The notes: a model not told the origin generated them from the sequence alone. 64,000 nucleotides of DNA from Alcanivoracaceae bacterium (GCA_029212745.1 JARGOL010000001.1:167948-231947), one strand, 5' to 3'. Positions 27,374 to 36,789 are shown, counted from the first letter of the stretch. Translations and numbers: made by a program.

Positions 27374-27895
27374 ATGCTGGAACTGATCAGCGCGGCACTG
27401 CGGCGCAAGAAGCCCCCCACGCACGGGCTTTTCGACACGGTATCGATGGAATTCAGGGTACGGCTGTTCGATATCGACATGAACATGCACCTGAATAATG
27501 CCAAATACCTGAAGTACATGGATCGCTGCCGACTGGAGCATGCGGTGGCCACCGGCCTGCTGGACAAGCTTATCCAGGCGCGCTGCAATGCGGTGGTGGC
27601 CAATACCGAGATCGCCTACGTGCGTGAGCTGCGCCCGTACCAGCAATTTTCCATCGAGACCCGGATTCTCGGCTGGGACGACAAGTACGTCTATTTCGAC
27701 CAACGCTTCATGTCCCAGGGCAAGCTGCACACCCACGCCCTGCTTCGCGTGGTGCACCTGTACGGCGGCAAGGCCATCAGCCCCCAGGCAATGCAGGAAA
27801 TTACCGGCCTGAACATGCAGTCCCCGGCCCTGCCGGAGTACGTCGAGCAGTGGAAAAAGCTGCTGCTCAGCAAGAAGCGCTATACCGAGCACTGA
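27374..27895 (+). CDS. Hotdog-fold acyl-CoA thioesterase-like protein
   Basis: This 173-aa protein has the 4HBT-type hotdog core. FRVRLFDIDMNMHLNNAKYLKYMD carries the conserved Asp and the HxNNxxY-like element used in acyl-CoA hydrolysis. Relatives act on medium or long acyl-CoA or acyl-ACP. The ATG at 27374 has GGGGAGAGG just upstream. TATACT at 27323-27328 is a plausible -10, but the -35 is weak. The gene ends just before a strong bidirectional terminator. Confidence 0.83.
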   Translation: MLELISAALRRKKPPTHGLFDTVSMEFRVRLFDIDMNMHLNNAKYLKYMDRCRLEHAVATGLLDKLIQARCNAVVANTEIAYVRELRPYQQFSIETRILGWDDKYVYFDQRFMSQGKLHTHALLRVVHLYGGKAISPQAMQEITGLNMQSPALPEYVEQWKKLLLSKKRYTEH

Positions 27896-27914
27896 ACTGG
27901 CGCACCCGCCGGCA

Positions 27915-27943
27915 CAAAAAAGGCCCCTGTGAGGGGCCTTTTT
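27915..27943. terminator. Bidirectional rho-independent terminator
   Basis: AGGCCCCT-GTG-AGGGGCCT forms an 8-bp GC-rich stem with A-run on the left and T-run on the right, so it can end the thioesterase transcript (plus) and the lipoprotein transcript (minus). Confidence 0.9.
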
Positions 27944-27968
27944 CATGGGAACCAAGGGCATCCAGCGA

Positions 27969-28583
27969 TCAGCTGCCCTCATCCTCCGTCTTATCGGAAT
28001 AGGTCCAGAATGGCGCCCAGCGCGGCTGGCGGTAGCTGTCACCACCGTAGTACATGCCCGCCTGGTCAAGGCGCAGATGCTTCATTTCACGCAGGGCAAA
28101 GGCCTCGGGCACCTGCTGGATACTTTCCCCCTGCAGGTACTGCTCCGGGTTTTCGGCGATCTCCTCGATCACCAGCGGGCGGGTCTCCGAGTAGCGGAAA
28201 TAGTAGTTTCGCCCACCCTCGATATTCAGGGGCAACTCGAAGATCGTCTTCAGGAACAGCATGCCCAGCGGCCGGCGGGCATAGAAGTCGTAGCGACCAC
28301 CGTGCACCTCAATCCAGGAATAGGCGCCGCTCTTGAGCCCGAAGAGCTGCTGGCCGTCGACAAAGAACGTCGGCGCCTGAACCTCCTCATAGCCCCACTG
28401 GGTAGCCGGGCGATAGACGTAGATCATGGCATTACGCGGGTCCAGCGTATCCATGGGTTCGAAGGTCTTGCCCTCGACAGCCGAGATGAAGGCGCCTGGT
28501 GTGTCCGGAATACCGATCTTGATACCGGCACAGCCGGTGGTCAGCACCGCCACCAGGGCCAAAAGAATGAGACGCCCTGACAT
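27969..28583 (-). CDS. DUF2846-like lipoprotein
   Basis: The ATG at 28583 follows GGAG and gives 204 aa. The signal peptide ends in the lipobox VLTTGC, so it is lipidated at Cys17. The mature protein has IYVYRPATQWG, a DUF2846-like beta-strand start, then FFVDGQQLFGLKSGAYSW and GGRNYYFRYSE. The family consists of small periplasm-facing lipoproteins of unknown function. No operon partner is visible on its side. Confidence 0.78.
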   Translation of the reverse strand: MSGRLILLALVAVLTTGCAGIKIGIPDTPGAFISAVEGKTFEPMDTLDPRNAMIYVYRPATQWGYEEVQAPTFFVDGQQLFGLKSGAYSWIEVHGGRYDFYARRPLGMLFLKTIFELPLNIEGGRNYYFRYSETRPLVIEEIAENPEQYLQGESIQQVPEAFALREMKHLRLDQAGMYYGGDSYRQPRWAPFWTYSDKTEDEGS

Positions 28584-28706
28584 GTTGTTATTCTCCGTTA
28601 TGGGCCTTATCAGACCGGGGTAACTATCGCTGATTTGGCCGTCCACCTCAAGCCTGAGGCCCGCCGCCGCTTGCCCGCCGGCACCGATCTGCTACCCTTT
28701 CCGGCC

Positions 28707-29225
28707 ATGAGCCTCAACCGCATCCGCACCCCCTGTATTGGCGTCTGTTCCACCACCTTTGGCGACACGGTGTGCCGTGGCTGCAAGCGTTTCCTGCATG
28801 AGGTGGTGAACTGGAACGGCTATACCGGGGAGCAGAAGCAGATCATCTGGACACGTCTGGACAGCCTGTTGCGGCTGGTGGTGAGCAATTACGTGGTGGT
28901 CAGCGACCCGGGCCGCCTGCGCCAGCAGCTGGAATACCAGAACATCCGCTTCCAGGCCGAACTGTCTCCGGAGGGCTGGGTGCCGGAACTGCTCAAGGCC
29001 AGCGGCCAGCAGCCGCTGGACTGGCCGGCTTTTGGCCTGACGCCGCTGGCAGAGGCCCTGACCTTGCTGCCCGGCCAGCTGTACCAGCAGATCAGCGAAG
29101 AGATGCACGCCCTGTCACAGGCCCATTACGACCGCAGCCACGGCCAGCAGGCACGGCCGGTGCGCGAGATCATCATTCGTGAAGGCCTGGCAGACGCCAG
29201 CGACGCCGCTCCGGGCAGCACCTGA
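28707..29225 (+). CDS. DUF1289 domain protein
   Basis: This 172-aa protein begins with the DUF1289 cysteine motif: TPCIGVC followed by VCRGCKRF, four conserved Cys near residues 8-29 that could bind iron-sulfur or zinc. The domain ends near residue 55. The remaining 115 residues are helical and not recognised. The ATG at 28707 places the motif at its usual N-terminal position; a longer frame from 28635 is not supported. Function unknown. Confidence 0.78.
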   Translation: MSLNRIRTPCIGVCSTTFGDTVCRGCKRFLHEVVNWNGYTGEQKQIIWTRLDSLLRLVVSNYVVVSDPGRLRQQLEYQNIRFQAELSPEGWVPELLKASGQQPLDWPAFGLTPLAEALTLLPGQLYQQISEEMHALSQAHYDRSHGQQARPVREIIIREGLADASDAAPGST

Positions 29226-29227
29226 GG

Positions 29228-30142
29228 TCAGCCTCCCGCCCGACCACCTTCTAGAAAGCCACGAAAATGGCGCATGAACTTGACCGGCTCATCCATCAAC
29301 GGCACATGCCCGGAGCGGTGAAACTCAATCACCTGCCCCTGCGCGGCCCGTTCTGCCACCAGCCTCTGGCCGTCACTGTGATACAGGGGCGAACGCATGC
29401 CCGCCATCAGTGTCACCGGGGCACCGGCCTTGCCCAGGGTGGGCCGGTAATCGTGCCCGCCACCGGCATAGGCCTGCATGTAGGCGCGGATGTCCGCACA
29501 GCGTTGCAGCGGCAGCCGGCGCCCCAGCCAGGCCGGCATGGTCAGCGCCTGGCGCATCACGGCCCGCCGCGCCGCGCCCACGCCGAGGAGCGCAAACGCA
29601 CGGGTAATCTGCTCTGCCAGCCCGCGCCGGACCTGCCGGGGTAACTGGTAGAAATAGGCCTGGTCGGGCCAGCAGGCCAGCTCTGCGTCGATGGCCTGCA
29701 TGACGGCAAACAACGCCTCCTGCCGGGCCCCTGCCAGCCCGTAGGGCCAGTCCGGCTGGTTGACGACGCAGGGCGACTGGTCAATGTGCAGGTAGGCGCG
29801 CACGTTCCCCAACCTGTCATCCCGCTCCAGGTGCATGGCCGTGGTGCAGCCCAGGGAAATGCCCACCAGCAGGTAGTCATCCAGGCCGAAATGACGGATC
29901 ACGTCCTCGACGTCATCGGCGTGATTCTGGAACACATCGGCCTGGTTCAGGGTCGCATGGGCAGAGCGGCCATGGCCGCGAAAATCAGGCATGAGGAAAC
30001 GATAGCGCCGGCGGAACGGCCACACGAACGGCAACCACTGGTAGCTGCTCATGCCCAGCCCCGGCAGCATCAACACCGGTTGCCCCTGCCCCAGTGTGCG
30101 GACAAAGAGTCGCTGCTGGTCGCGCATGGCGATCATCGGCAT
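29228..30142 (-). CDS. Alpha/beta hydrolase
   Basis: This 304-aa hydrolase starts at the ATG at 30142, preceded by GGGAG; a longer frame continues into the tRNA and is not coding. The oxyanion loop LMLPGLGMSSYQW, PDFRGHGRS, the nucleophile elbow GISLG near residue 110 and a late His (RSGHVPLM) give the Ser-Asp-His scheme. It could be an esterase, lipase or lactonase; the substrate is not evident. It is transcribed toward the DUF1289 gene and ends two bases after that gene's stop. Confidence 0.84.
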   Translation of the reverse strand: MPMIAMRDQQRLFVRTLGQGQPVLMLPGLGMSSYQWLPFVWPFRRRYRFLMPDFRGHGRSAHATLNQADVFQNHADDVEDVIRHFGLDDYLLVGISLGCTTAMHLERDDRLGNVRAYLHIDQSPCVVNQPDWPYGLAGARQEALFAVMQAIDAELACWPDQAYFYQLPRQVRRGLAEQITRAFALLGVGAARRAVMRQALTMPAWLGRRLPLQRCADIRAYMQAYAGGGHDYRPTLGKAGAPVTLMAGMRSPLYHSDGQRLVAERAAQGQVIEFHRSGHVPLMDEPVKFMRHFRGFLEGGRAGG

Positions 30143-30253
30143 GGGTTGTGCACTCCCGTGGCAGAGGTGCCCCGGGGCACCGGGCAACACATCGGGTCCA
30201 TCCCGGCGGCCTGGCGCCGGAAGCATCGAGTGAAGCGGACCCTGTGCATGAGA

Positions 30254-30338
<85 letters not shown>

Positions 30339-30350
30339 GCATGGCGGCGC

Positions 30351-30378
30351 ATTGTAGCAGCGTTGCCGGTTGAGGAAA
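30351..30378 (-). promoter_or_regulatory. Promoter of tRNA-Leu
   Basis: On the minus strand TACAAT (30356 to 30351) lies a few bases upstream of the tRNA start, with TTTCCT 16 bases further upstream as a weak -35. The transcript would begin at about 30344, a few bases before the mature 5' end. Confidence 0.55.
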
Positions 30379-30386
30379 GTGTTCTG

Positions 30387-31154
30387 TCAGCGGGTCTGTT
30401 CCAGCAACCGGTATATGCTGCGGATTTCGTTGGCCATCTTGTCCACCCTGGCCTGGAGGGCCTGCACCTGGGCGCGGGCCTGGGCATCTGTGCCGGAGCC
30501 GGGGGACGGTGCCGGGGCGCTGGTCTGGGTGGGGATGGCTGCCACGCGGGCCGACAGGGTATCTACCCTGCCGGCCTGCTCTGTGGCCATGTCTTCTGCG
30601 CGTTCGGCCCGGGCACTGGTCTCGATGACACGCTTCTTCTGGCGTTCCAGCTCAGCGGTCAAGCGTGACAGGTCCAGGGCCACCTTGCGGACCCGGCCGG
30701 TCAGCTGGAGCACATTGGCCTGGGCATCGCCATCCATCTTGCTGGCTTCCTGGCCGGCCGCATCAAGGCTTTTCTCCAGTGCCGCGATGCGCGACTGCAG
30801 GGGCTGGAGCCCGTCATCCGGTTGCGCCAGCTGCTCCTGCATGGCACCGAGTCGCTCATACAGGTGAAAACCGGCCACGGCACCCGCGGCAACCACCAGA
30901 ACCAGCACCACGACGACGCCCAGCAAGGCCAGTAACAGCTTGTTGGAGCCAGTATTGCCGGATAACGGCGCGGGATGGGCCACAGGACGCGCCGGTTGCG
31001 CCATCGACGCCGGCGAGGCGGTACGCCGTTCCGGTCTCTGGCGCGCGCCGTCATCGCCCTTCTGCTCGGCAGTGGGCGCGTCCGCCTTGACGGCAAAAAC
31101 GTCCTGGTTAAGCGACATCAGCCGCTTGGTCTTGTGTTCTGGTATGTCAGCCAT
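30387..31154 (-). CDS. Single-pass membrane protein with periplasmic coiled coil
   Basis: This 255-aa protein has a cytoplasmic low-complexity N-terminus of about 70 residues. A strong transmembrane helix follows (KLLLALLGVVVVLVLVVAAG, about residues 72-92), then a long coiled coil rich in Gln, Ala, Asp and Arg to the end. The family is not recognised. It shares this architecture with the gene just upstream (31226-32014) and lies in the same direction with a 71-base gap. The envelope location is inferred from the positively charged cytoplasmic side. Confidence 0.7.
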   Translation of the reverse strand: MADIPEHKTKRLMSLNQDVFAVKADAPTAEQKGDDGARQRPERRTASPASMAQPARPVAHPAPLSGNTGSNKLLLALLGVVVVLVLVVAAGAVAGFHLYERLGAMQEQLAQPDDGLQPLQSRIAALEKSLDAAGQEASKMDGDAQANVLQLTGRVRKVALDLSRLTAELERQKKRVIETSARAERAEDMATEQAGRVDTLSARVAAIPTQTSAPAPSPGSGTDAQARAQVQALQARVDKMANEIRSIYRLLEQTR

Positions 31155-31225
31155 GTGCTGTCGCGACCCCGTGGCGGCCCGGCTGCCCGGGCGTATCGTT
31201 ATTATTGTAAGGGTATTTCAATCAC

Positions 31226-32014
31226 TTAGCGCCCCTCAAGACTATCCAGGCGCACATTGACCTGGCGCCGATGGGCATCAATGGCTTCGATTGCCGCTTC
31301 CAGGTCCGACAGCCGCTGCCCCAGGTCACCCTGGCCCTGCACCGCCGCCAGCGCTTTGACGTCGGGCAGCAATGCCGCCCATTTGTCGAGCAACTGCTTC
31401 TGCGCGGTTAGACGGCTTTCCTGCTGGCGCACGGTCTCGCTGAGCACGTCGAGCTGGGTCTGCATGCGGGCCCTCTGCTGGCCCTGCTGGGTGATACGTG
31501 TTTCCAGGCCGGAGACGCTGGCTCGTACCTTCTCAAGCCCCGCGTTGACGGCAGCGCGCTGCTTTTCCAGTGCGTCGATTGCCGCCTGGTTATCGCGGAT
31601 CCATTTCTTGTTGCGGTCGTTACTGACACCCCACAGCTTGCGGATTTCACTGTCATGCAATGCCAGGGTGTCCTCCACCTCGTTGGCTGACTGGTTCAGG
31701 GTCTCGTCGGTGGCCGACAGCTGGGATTCCAGATTACCGAGCTTCTGCGAGGACACATCCAGGGCCTCATCCAGACGCCCCTGTACATCGCTTAACTGGC
31801 GATAGAAAAATGCCGCCAGCACCGCCAGGAGAACCAGCAGCAAACCGGTGGCCATCATCCAGGGGCCGCTACTGGCGCTTGCAGCAGGTTTTTCTGTACC
31901 CCTGGCCGCCGGGGCCGGGCGGCTGGCGCCCTTGCGGTCAGGGGCCTTCCTGCGACCATCGCCGAGAGCGATATCGTCGATATCACCGAGACTCTTGTCC
32001 TTGTCTTCAACCAT
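31226..32014 (-). CDS. Single-pass membrane coiled-coil protein
   Basis: This 262-aa protein has a charged, acidic-start N-terminus (MVEDKDKSLGDIDDIALGDG), a transmembrane helix at about residues 52-70 (MMATGLLLVLLAVLAAFFY) and a long coiled coil in the periplasm. The C-terminus ends in RLDSLEGR without a folded domain. Its domain order is the same as that of the downstream gene. The family is not recognised. It lies 20 bases downstream of a secreted protein gene, so the three probably form one operon. Confidence 0.72.
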   Translation of the reverse strand: MVEDKDKSLGDIDDIALGDGRRKAPDRKGASRPAPAARGTEKPAASASSGPWMMATGLLLVLLAVLAAFFYRQLSDVQGRLDEALDVSSQKLGNLESQLSATDETLNQSANEVEDTLALHDSEIRKLWGVSNDRNKKWIRDNQAAIDALEKQRAAVNAGLEKVRASVSGLETRITQQGQQRARMQTQLDVLSETVRQQESRLTAQKQLLDKWAALLPDVKALAAVQGQGDLGQRLSDLEAAIEAIDAHRRQVNVRLDSLEGR

Positions 32015-32034
32015 GTCTGCTGTCGTCCATCCAG

Positions 32035-32583
32035 TTACTCGGCATCATCATCTTCGGACGTCACGTGCTTCTGCAGGAACAGCTGGTCCGTGGACGGCAG
32101 GTACATGATGTCGCCCAGCTTGAACTTGCCATTACCCACATCCACGAATGGCAGGAACATGACCCAGGGGTCGTGATCGCGGTGATCCACCAGCGCCCAG
32201 ATCCCGGGAACGGTGCCACCCTCCTCCCCCTTCAGCCGGTGCGGCTTGAGCAGCACGGCCACCTGGAACGCACGCTCCTTGTTGAGAACAGCCGCCACCT
32301 GCCAATAAAGCGACTGGACAAAATCTTCCGCCGTGGGGCGCAGGTCAGGGTCGCCGTTGTAGGCAATGACACTGACAGTCTTGTCCTCACGCATGACCAT
32401 GGCATACGGGTAGAAGCCACCCGACTCGTTGACCACACCCACGGTTTCGGTCAGCGCCTCACTCGCCAGGTGCTCCATCTGCGCCTTGGCCGCACTGATC
32501 TCCTCATCGGTTGGCTGGGCAGTCCATGCCGGCGCCGCCAGGGCAACCAGTAACAACATCACCAGGGAACCAATATGCTTCAT
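32035..32583 (-). CDS. Secreted hypothetical protein, 182 aa
   Basis: A Sec signal peptide is clear (KHIGSLVMLLLVALAAPAWTA, cleaved near residue 22). The mature protein has segments YPYAMVMREDKTVSVIAY, EDFVQSLYWQVAAVL and DPWVMFLPFVDVGNGKFKLG that suggest an alpha/beta fold, and ends DDDAE. I do not recognise the family. AAGGTGG precedes the ATG. As first gene of the operon with the two membrane coiled-coil proteins, it may be an envelope partner of them. Confidence 0.74.
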   Translation of the reverse strand: MKHIGSLVMLLLVALAAPAWTAQPTDEEISAAKAQMEHLASEALTETVGVVNESGGFYPYAMVMREDKTVSVIAYNGDPDLRPTAEDFVQSLYWQVAAVLNKERAFQVAVLLKPHRLKGEEGGTVPGIWALVDHRDHDPWVMFLPFVDVGNGKFKLGDIMYLPSTDQLFLQKHVTSEDDDAE

Positions 32584-32671
32584 CTTTCCACCTTGTCTAA
32601 CAGTCGCCAGAACGGGGTCATACTGTCAAAAGACTGCACCAGACCGCCAGTGAAATCTGTGCGCCCTAACG

Positions 32672-32699
32672 CAAACACCGGGGCGAACCCCGGTGTTTG
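32672..32699 (-). terminator. Terminator of sodB
   Basis: A 12-bp perfect stem CAAACACCGGGG / CCCCGGTGTTTG with a four-base loop (TTCG on the minus strand) sits 30 bases downstream of the sodB stop. The T-run is short and is mostly part of the stem. Confidence 0.75.
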
Positions 32700-32728
32700 T
32701 ATGCCTCTGTTGCTGACTTTGACGCCTG

Positions 32729-33313
32729 TCAAGCGGCAAAGTTCTCGGCAGCAAAGTCCCAGTTGACCAGTGCCCAGAAAGCTTCCAGGTACTTGGGACG
32801 GGCGTTGCGGTAGTCGATGTAGTAGGCGTGCTCCCAGACATCGCAGGTCAGCAGCGGCGTGACACCGTCAGTGATCGGGCAGCCAGCGTTGCTGGTGTTG
32901 ACGATCTCGACCTCGCCGGAGGCGTTCTTGACCAGCCAGGTCCAGCCAGAGCCGAAGTTGCCGGCGGCCTGGGCAGAGAACTCTTCCTTGAACTTGTCCA
33001 CGGAGCCCCACTTGGCATTGATGGCATCCGCCAGCGCACCGCTGGGCTCACCGCCGCCATTCGGGCTCAGGCTGTTCCAGTAGAAGGTGTGGTTCCAGAT
33101 CTGGGCGGCGTTGTTGAACAGGCCACCCGGGCCCGCTGCCTTGATGATCTCTTCCAGAGACTTGCTTTCGTTGTCGGTGCCCGCGACCAGGCCATTGAGC
33201 TTGTCGACGTAGGTCTGGTGATGCTTGCCGTAATGGTATTCAAGCGTTTCAGCGGAAATATGCGGTTCCAGAGCATTCTTCTCGTACGGAAGAGCCGGAA
33301 GTTCAAAAGCCAT
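32729..33313 (-). CDS. sodB: Iron superoxide dismutase
   Basis: This 194-aa enzyme dismutates superoxide to hydrogen peroxide and oxygen in the cytoplasm. The start [10 protein letters not shown] and the Fe-type signature [16 protein letters not shown] (Gln in the active site, as in FeSOD) are clear, and [19 protein letters not shown] supplies the metal Asp and His. The ATG at 33313 has AGGGGA six bases upstream. A longer open frame to 33388 is not part of the protein. It is divergent from the thiolase. Confidence 0.96.
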   Translation of the reverse strand: MAFELPALPYEKNALEPHISAETLEYHYGKHHQTYVDKLNGLVAGTDNESKSLEEIIKAAGPGGLFNNAAQIWNHTFYWNSLSPNGGGEPSGALADAINAKWGSVDKFKEEFSAQAAGNFGSGWTWLVKNASGEVEIVNTSNAGCPITDGVTPLLTCDVWEHAYYIDYRNARPKYLEAFWALVNWDFAAENFAA

Positions 33314-33588
33314 GTCGAATCCCCTGACATTTAGGTTGGTGAACCCGGGGACAGCGCTGGGCACGCCCCGGGAAAACGAAATAACCACTTTATGGACAAG
33401 GGCTTACGCCCCCGAAGTGAGCACCGATCATAACAAGCCGCCTTCACGCTTGCTACCGGACGCCGATTGGCAAAAGTGATTGCCGGTATTGAAGTGGCCA
33501 AAGGGGCAGCAGGACGTGAAACAAGGCGGTACAATGCCCGCCCCGCGGCGGATACCCCGCCCGAACGAGCCACAGCAGGAGACAGATC

Positions 33589-34770
33589 ATGGCTGAAGAT
33601 GCCGTAGTAATCGTCAATGGAGCCCGCACCGCCATGGGCGGTTTCCAGGGCAGCCTCAGCGCGGTGAGCGCCCCCACGCTTGGCGCTACCGCCATCAAGG
33701 CCGCGGTCGAGCGCGCCGGCCTGAGTCCGGAACAGATCGAAGATGTCATCATGGGTTGTGTGCTCCCCGCTGGCCTCAAGCAGGGCCCGGCACGCCAGGC
33801 CATGCGCCAGGCCGGCCTGCCCGACGCCACCGGAGCGGTCACCATCAACAAGCTGTGTGGCTCCGGCATGCGTGCCACCATGTTCGCCCATGACCAGATC
33901 AAGGCGGGCAGCAGCGAGATCATGATCGCCGGCGGCATGGAATCCATGTCCAACGCGCCGTACATCCTCGACAAGGCCCGCAATGGCATGCGCATGGGCC
34001 ACGGCAGCGTTTACGACCACATGTTCCTGGATGGCCTGGAAGATGCCGAAACCGGTCGCCTGATGGGCTCCTTTGCCCAGGAAGTGGCGGACAAGCGCAA
34101 CATTACCCGTGAGGACATGGACGCCTTCGCCATCGAGTCGCTCAAGCGTGCCAAGGCCGCCATCGACAACGGCTGGTTCAAGGACGAGATCACCCCGGTC
34201 ACCGTAAAAACCCGCAAGGGTGAATTCGAGGTGGACACCGATGAGCAGCCCGGTAACGCCAACATCGACAAGATCCCGACCCTGCGTCCGGCATTTGCCA
34301 AAGACGGCACCGTGACTGCCGCCAATGCCAGCTCCATCTCCGACGGCGCCTCTGCCCTGGTACTGATGAAGGAAAGCAAGGCAAAAGAGCTGGGGCTTGC
34401 CCCGCTGGCCCGGATTCTCGGCCACAGCACCAACAGCCAGCACCCGAGTGAATTCACCATCGCGCCCTGTGGTGCCATCAGCAAGATACTGGCCAAGACT
34501 GGCTGGCAGGTGGCTGACGTGGACCTGTGGGAGATCAACGAAGCCTTTGCGATGGTGGCCATGATGCCGCTGACCGAATTCGGTATCGAACACAGCAGGG
34601 TCAACATCCACGGCGGAGCCTGTGCGCTGGGCCATCCCATCGGCTCCACCGGTTCGCGCATCATCCTGTCACTGATCCACGCGCTCAAGCGCACCGGTGG
34701 CAGCAAAGGTGTGGCGAGCCTGTGCATCGGCGGCGGTGAAGCCACCGCCGTGGCACTGGAGCTTGTCTGA
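33589..34770 (+). CDS. Acetyl-CoA acetyltransferase (thiolase)
   Basis: This 393-aa biosynthetic-type thiolase carries the nucleophilic Cys in NKLCGSGM near residue 89, GGACALGHPIGSTG with the active His, and SLCIGGGE with the second Cys. It condenses two acetyl-CoA or cleaves 3-ketoacyl-CoA, as PhaA and AtoB do; which of these applies here cannot be told without partner genes. GGAGAC precedes the ATG, and TACAAT at 33530 is a possible -10. The gene ends before a strong terminator. Confidence 0.9.
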   Translation: MAEDAVVIVNGARTAMGGFQGSLSAVSAPTLGATAIKAAVERAGLSPEQIEDVIMGCVLPAGLKQGPARQAMRQAGLPDATGAVTINKLCGSGMRATMFAHDQIKAGSSEIMIAGGMESMSNAPYILDKARNGMRMGHGSVYDHMFLDGLEDAETGRLMGSFAQEVADKRNITREDMDAFAIESLKRAKAAIDNGWFKDEITPVTVKTRKGEFEVDTDEQPGNANIDKIPTLRPAFAKDGTVTAANASSISDGASALVLMKESKAKELGLAPLARILGHSTNSQHPSEFTIAPCGAISKILAKTGWQVADVDLWEINEAFAMVAMMPLTEFGIEHSRVNIHGGACALGHPIGSTGSRIILSLIHALKRTGGSKGVASLCIGGGEATAVALELV

Positions 34771-34793
34771 TCCGCTGACGTCAGTGAGCAGGG

Positions 34794-34822
34794 AAAAAGG
34801 CGCCTTTTGGCGCCTTTTTTTT
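34794..34822 (+). terminator. Rho-independent terminator of the thiolase gene
   Basis: GGCGCC-TTTT-GGCGCC with an A-run before and eight T after (34815-34822) forms a compact hairpin 24 bases after the thiolase stop. Confidence 0.9.
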
Positions 34823-34962
34823 CGCCCATGCCACTGGCCGCCAACGCCCTTCTTCACATTTGGTTGCAACTTGGCGGTGCTGTTGGCGCCCCGGGTTAAT
34901 GATCTGGCGCCTGACCGTCGCTACCATGCCTGACCAGTCAGTCACCGTCAGGAGAGTGCGCC

Positions 34963-36789
34963 TTGTCCGCTTTGCCCGTTGTCACCGCCATAGGCGGTAT
35001 CAGTGCCGCCGGCCGATCGTCCTGCCAGCAGGCCTTTCGCCGTCTGGTAATTGATGCGCTGGACAACCAGCAACGCACCGACACCCTCGCGCACCTCTGC
35101 GCCCTCACCGGCCTTGGCGACGAGCAGGCGCTGCTCGACGCCACCCTGGTACGGCGTCTGGAAACCAACCTGTTCGATGCCAGCGAAGTGCCCGGCAACA
35201 TGGCCGCGCGGCTGGACACCGATGCCTGCATGACCGTACGCAACATGGACCTGCCCGAGCCGATACCGGCAGGCTGGCAGGTCACAGCCGTGTCCCGCAG
35301 TCACAGCGAAGTGCGGATTGCCGCCGGCAACGCACTGTTCATGCCCGCCCCGCGACGCGCGCGCGTTCAGGCCGCCGGCCAACTCCCCAGTGGTTTTGAC
35401 CCGGCATCCCTGTACCCGTCGCGCAACCACCCTCGTGGATTGCAGATGGCCATTTATGGCGCCTCTGATGCCCTCGGCATGCTCGGCATCGACTGGGAAC
35501 AGGTCCGCCAGTCCGTGCCCCCCGAACAGGTTGCAGTGTATGCCTCGGCGGCCATGAGCCAGCTTGATGACGCCGGCCTTGGCGGCATGCTCAAGTCACC
35601 GGGCTATGGCAAGCGCATCACGTCCAAACAGTGCCCGCTGGGTCTGGGTGAAATGCCGGCCGACTTCATCAATGCCTACGTCCTCGGCAGTGTCGGGCGC
35701 ACCGGTGGCATGCTGGGCGCTTGTGCGAGCTTTCTCTACAACCTGTCCCTGGGCGTGCATGACATACGTAGTGGTCGTGCTCGCGTTGCCCTGGTGGGCA
35801 CCGCAGAGGCACCGCTGGTGCCGGAAATCATGGAAGGCTACCGCGCCATGGGCGCCCTGGCCGAAGACGACGAGCTGCTCAAACTGGACCCGGGACGGAC
35901 GCAGCCGGACTGGCGCCGTGCCTGCAGACCATTTGCACACAACTGCGGCTTCACCCTGGCAGAGTCGGCGCAATTTATCGTGCTCATGGATGACGCCCTG
36001 GCGCTGGAACTGGGTGCGGACATCATGGCCAGCGTGCCTGATGTGTTTGTCCATGCGGACGGCACCAAGAAATCCATCTCCGCACCCGGCATCGGCAACT
36101 ACATCACCCTGGGCCGGGCCATGGCCCTGGCACGCCAGCTGGTTGGCGAGGACACCCTGCGCCGACACTCTTTCATGTCTGCACACGGCACCGGCACACC
36201 GCAGAACCGGATCACCGAATCCCATGTGCTGGATAAACTGGCCCGCGCGTTCGGCATCCGGCAATGGCCGGTGTGTGCCATCAAGGCCTACCTCGGCCAT
36301 TCCCTGGCCAGCGCATCCGGCGACCAGATGATGGCCGCCCTGGGCACCTTTGCCAGCGGCTGGCTGCCGGGCATCAGTACCGTGCAGGAACTGGCGCCTG
36401 ACCTGCACCGGCACAACCTGGATTTCGCCCTGACCCACCGCCAGCTTGAGGCACCTGCAGCGGCCTTTCTCAACTCCAAGGGGTTCGGCGGCAACAATGC
36501 CACCGCACTGATGCTGTCGCCGGCGCAGACCGTGTCACTGATGACCGCGCGCCATGACCGCAACGCGCTGGCGGCATGGGAAGAGAAGCGGGCGCAGACG
36601 CTGCAGGCGCGTAGCGACTACGACAGCGAATGCATGGCCGGCCGGGCGCGACCGGTTTACCGCTTCGCCGAGAACGTCCTCGCGGGCGAGGACCTGGACA
36701 TCAGCGCCGATCGTATTTCAGTACCGGGCTGGAAGGACGACGTGACCCTTTGCGGCGACCAGAGCTTCGCTGCGTACCTGAAACGCTGA
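34963..36789 (+). CDS. fabY: FabY-type beta-ketoacyl-ACP synthase
   Basis: This 608-aa protein is of the FabY type, which in Pseudomonas aeruginosa replaces FabH and starts fatty acid synthesis by condensing acetyl-CoA with malonyl-ACP. The triad of FabB/F-type synthases is present: Cys254 in GACASF, His408 in SAHGTGTPQN and His446 in KAYLGHSLASASGDQ. An N-terminal extension of about 130 residues precedes the thiolase fold. Translation starts at TTG (34963) with AGGAG eight bases upstream; no in-frame ATG fits. P. aeruginosa FabY has 634 aa. Confidence 0.88.
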   Translation: MSALPVVTAIGGISAAGRSSCQQAFRRLVIDALDNQQRTDTLAHLCALTGLGDEQALLDATLVRRLETNLFDASEVPGNMAARLDTDACMTVRNMDLPEPIPAGWQVTAVSRSHSEVRIAAGNALFMPAPRRARVQAAGQLPSGFDPASLYPSRNHPRGLQMAIYGASDALGMLGIDWEQVRQSVPPEQVAVYASAAMSQLDDAGLGGMLKSPGYGKRITSKQCPLGLGEMPADFINAYVLGSVGRTGGMLGACASFLYNLSLGVHDIRSGRARVALVGTAEAPLVPEIMEGYRAMGALAEDDELLKLDPGRTQPDWRRACRPFAHNCGFTLAESAQFIVLMDDALALELGADIMASVPDVFVHADGTKKSISAPGIGNYITLGRAMALARQLVGEDTLRRHSFMSAHGTGTPQNRITESHVLDKLARAFGIRQWPVCAIKAYLGHSLASASGDQMMAALGTFASGWLPGISTVQELAPDLHRHNLDFALTHRQLEAPAAAFLNSKGFGGNNATALMLSPAQTVSLMTARHDRNALAAWEEKRAQTLQARSDYDSECMAGRARPVYRFAENVLAGEDLDISADRISVPGWKDDVTLCGDQSFAAYLKR

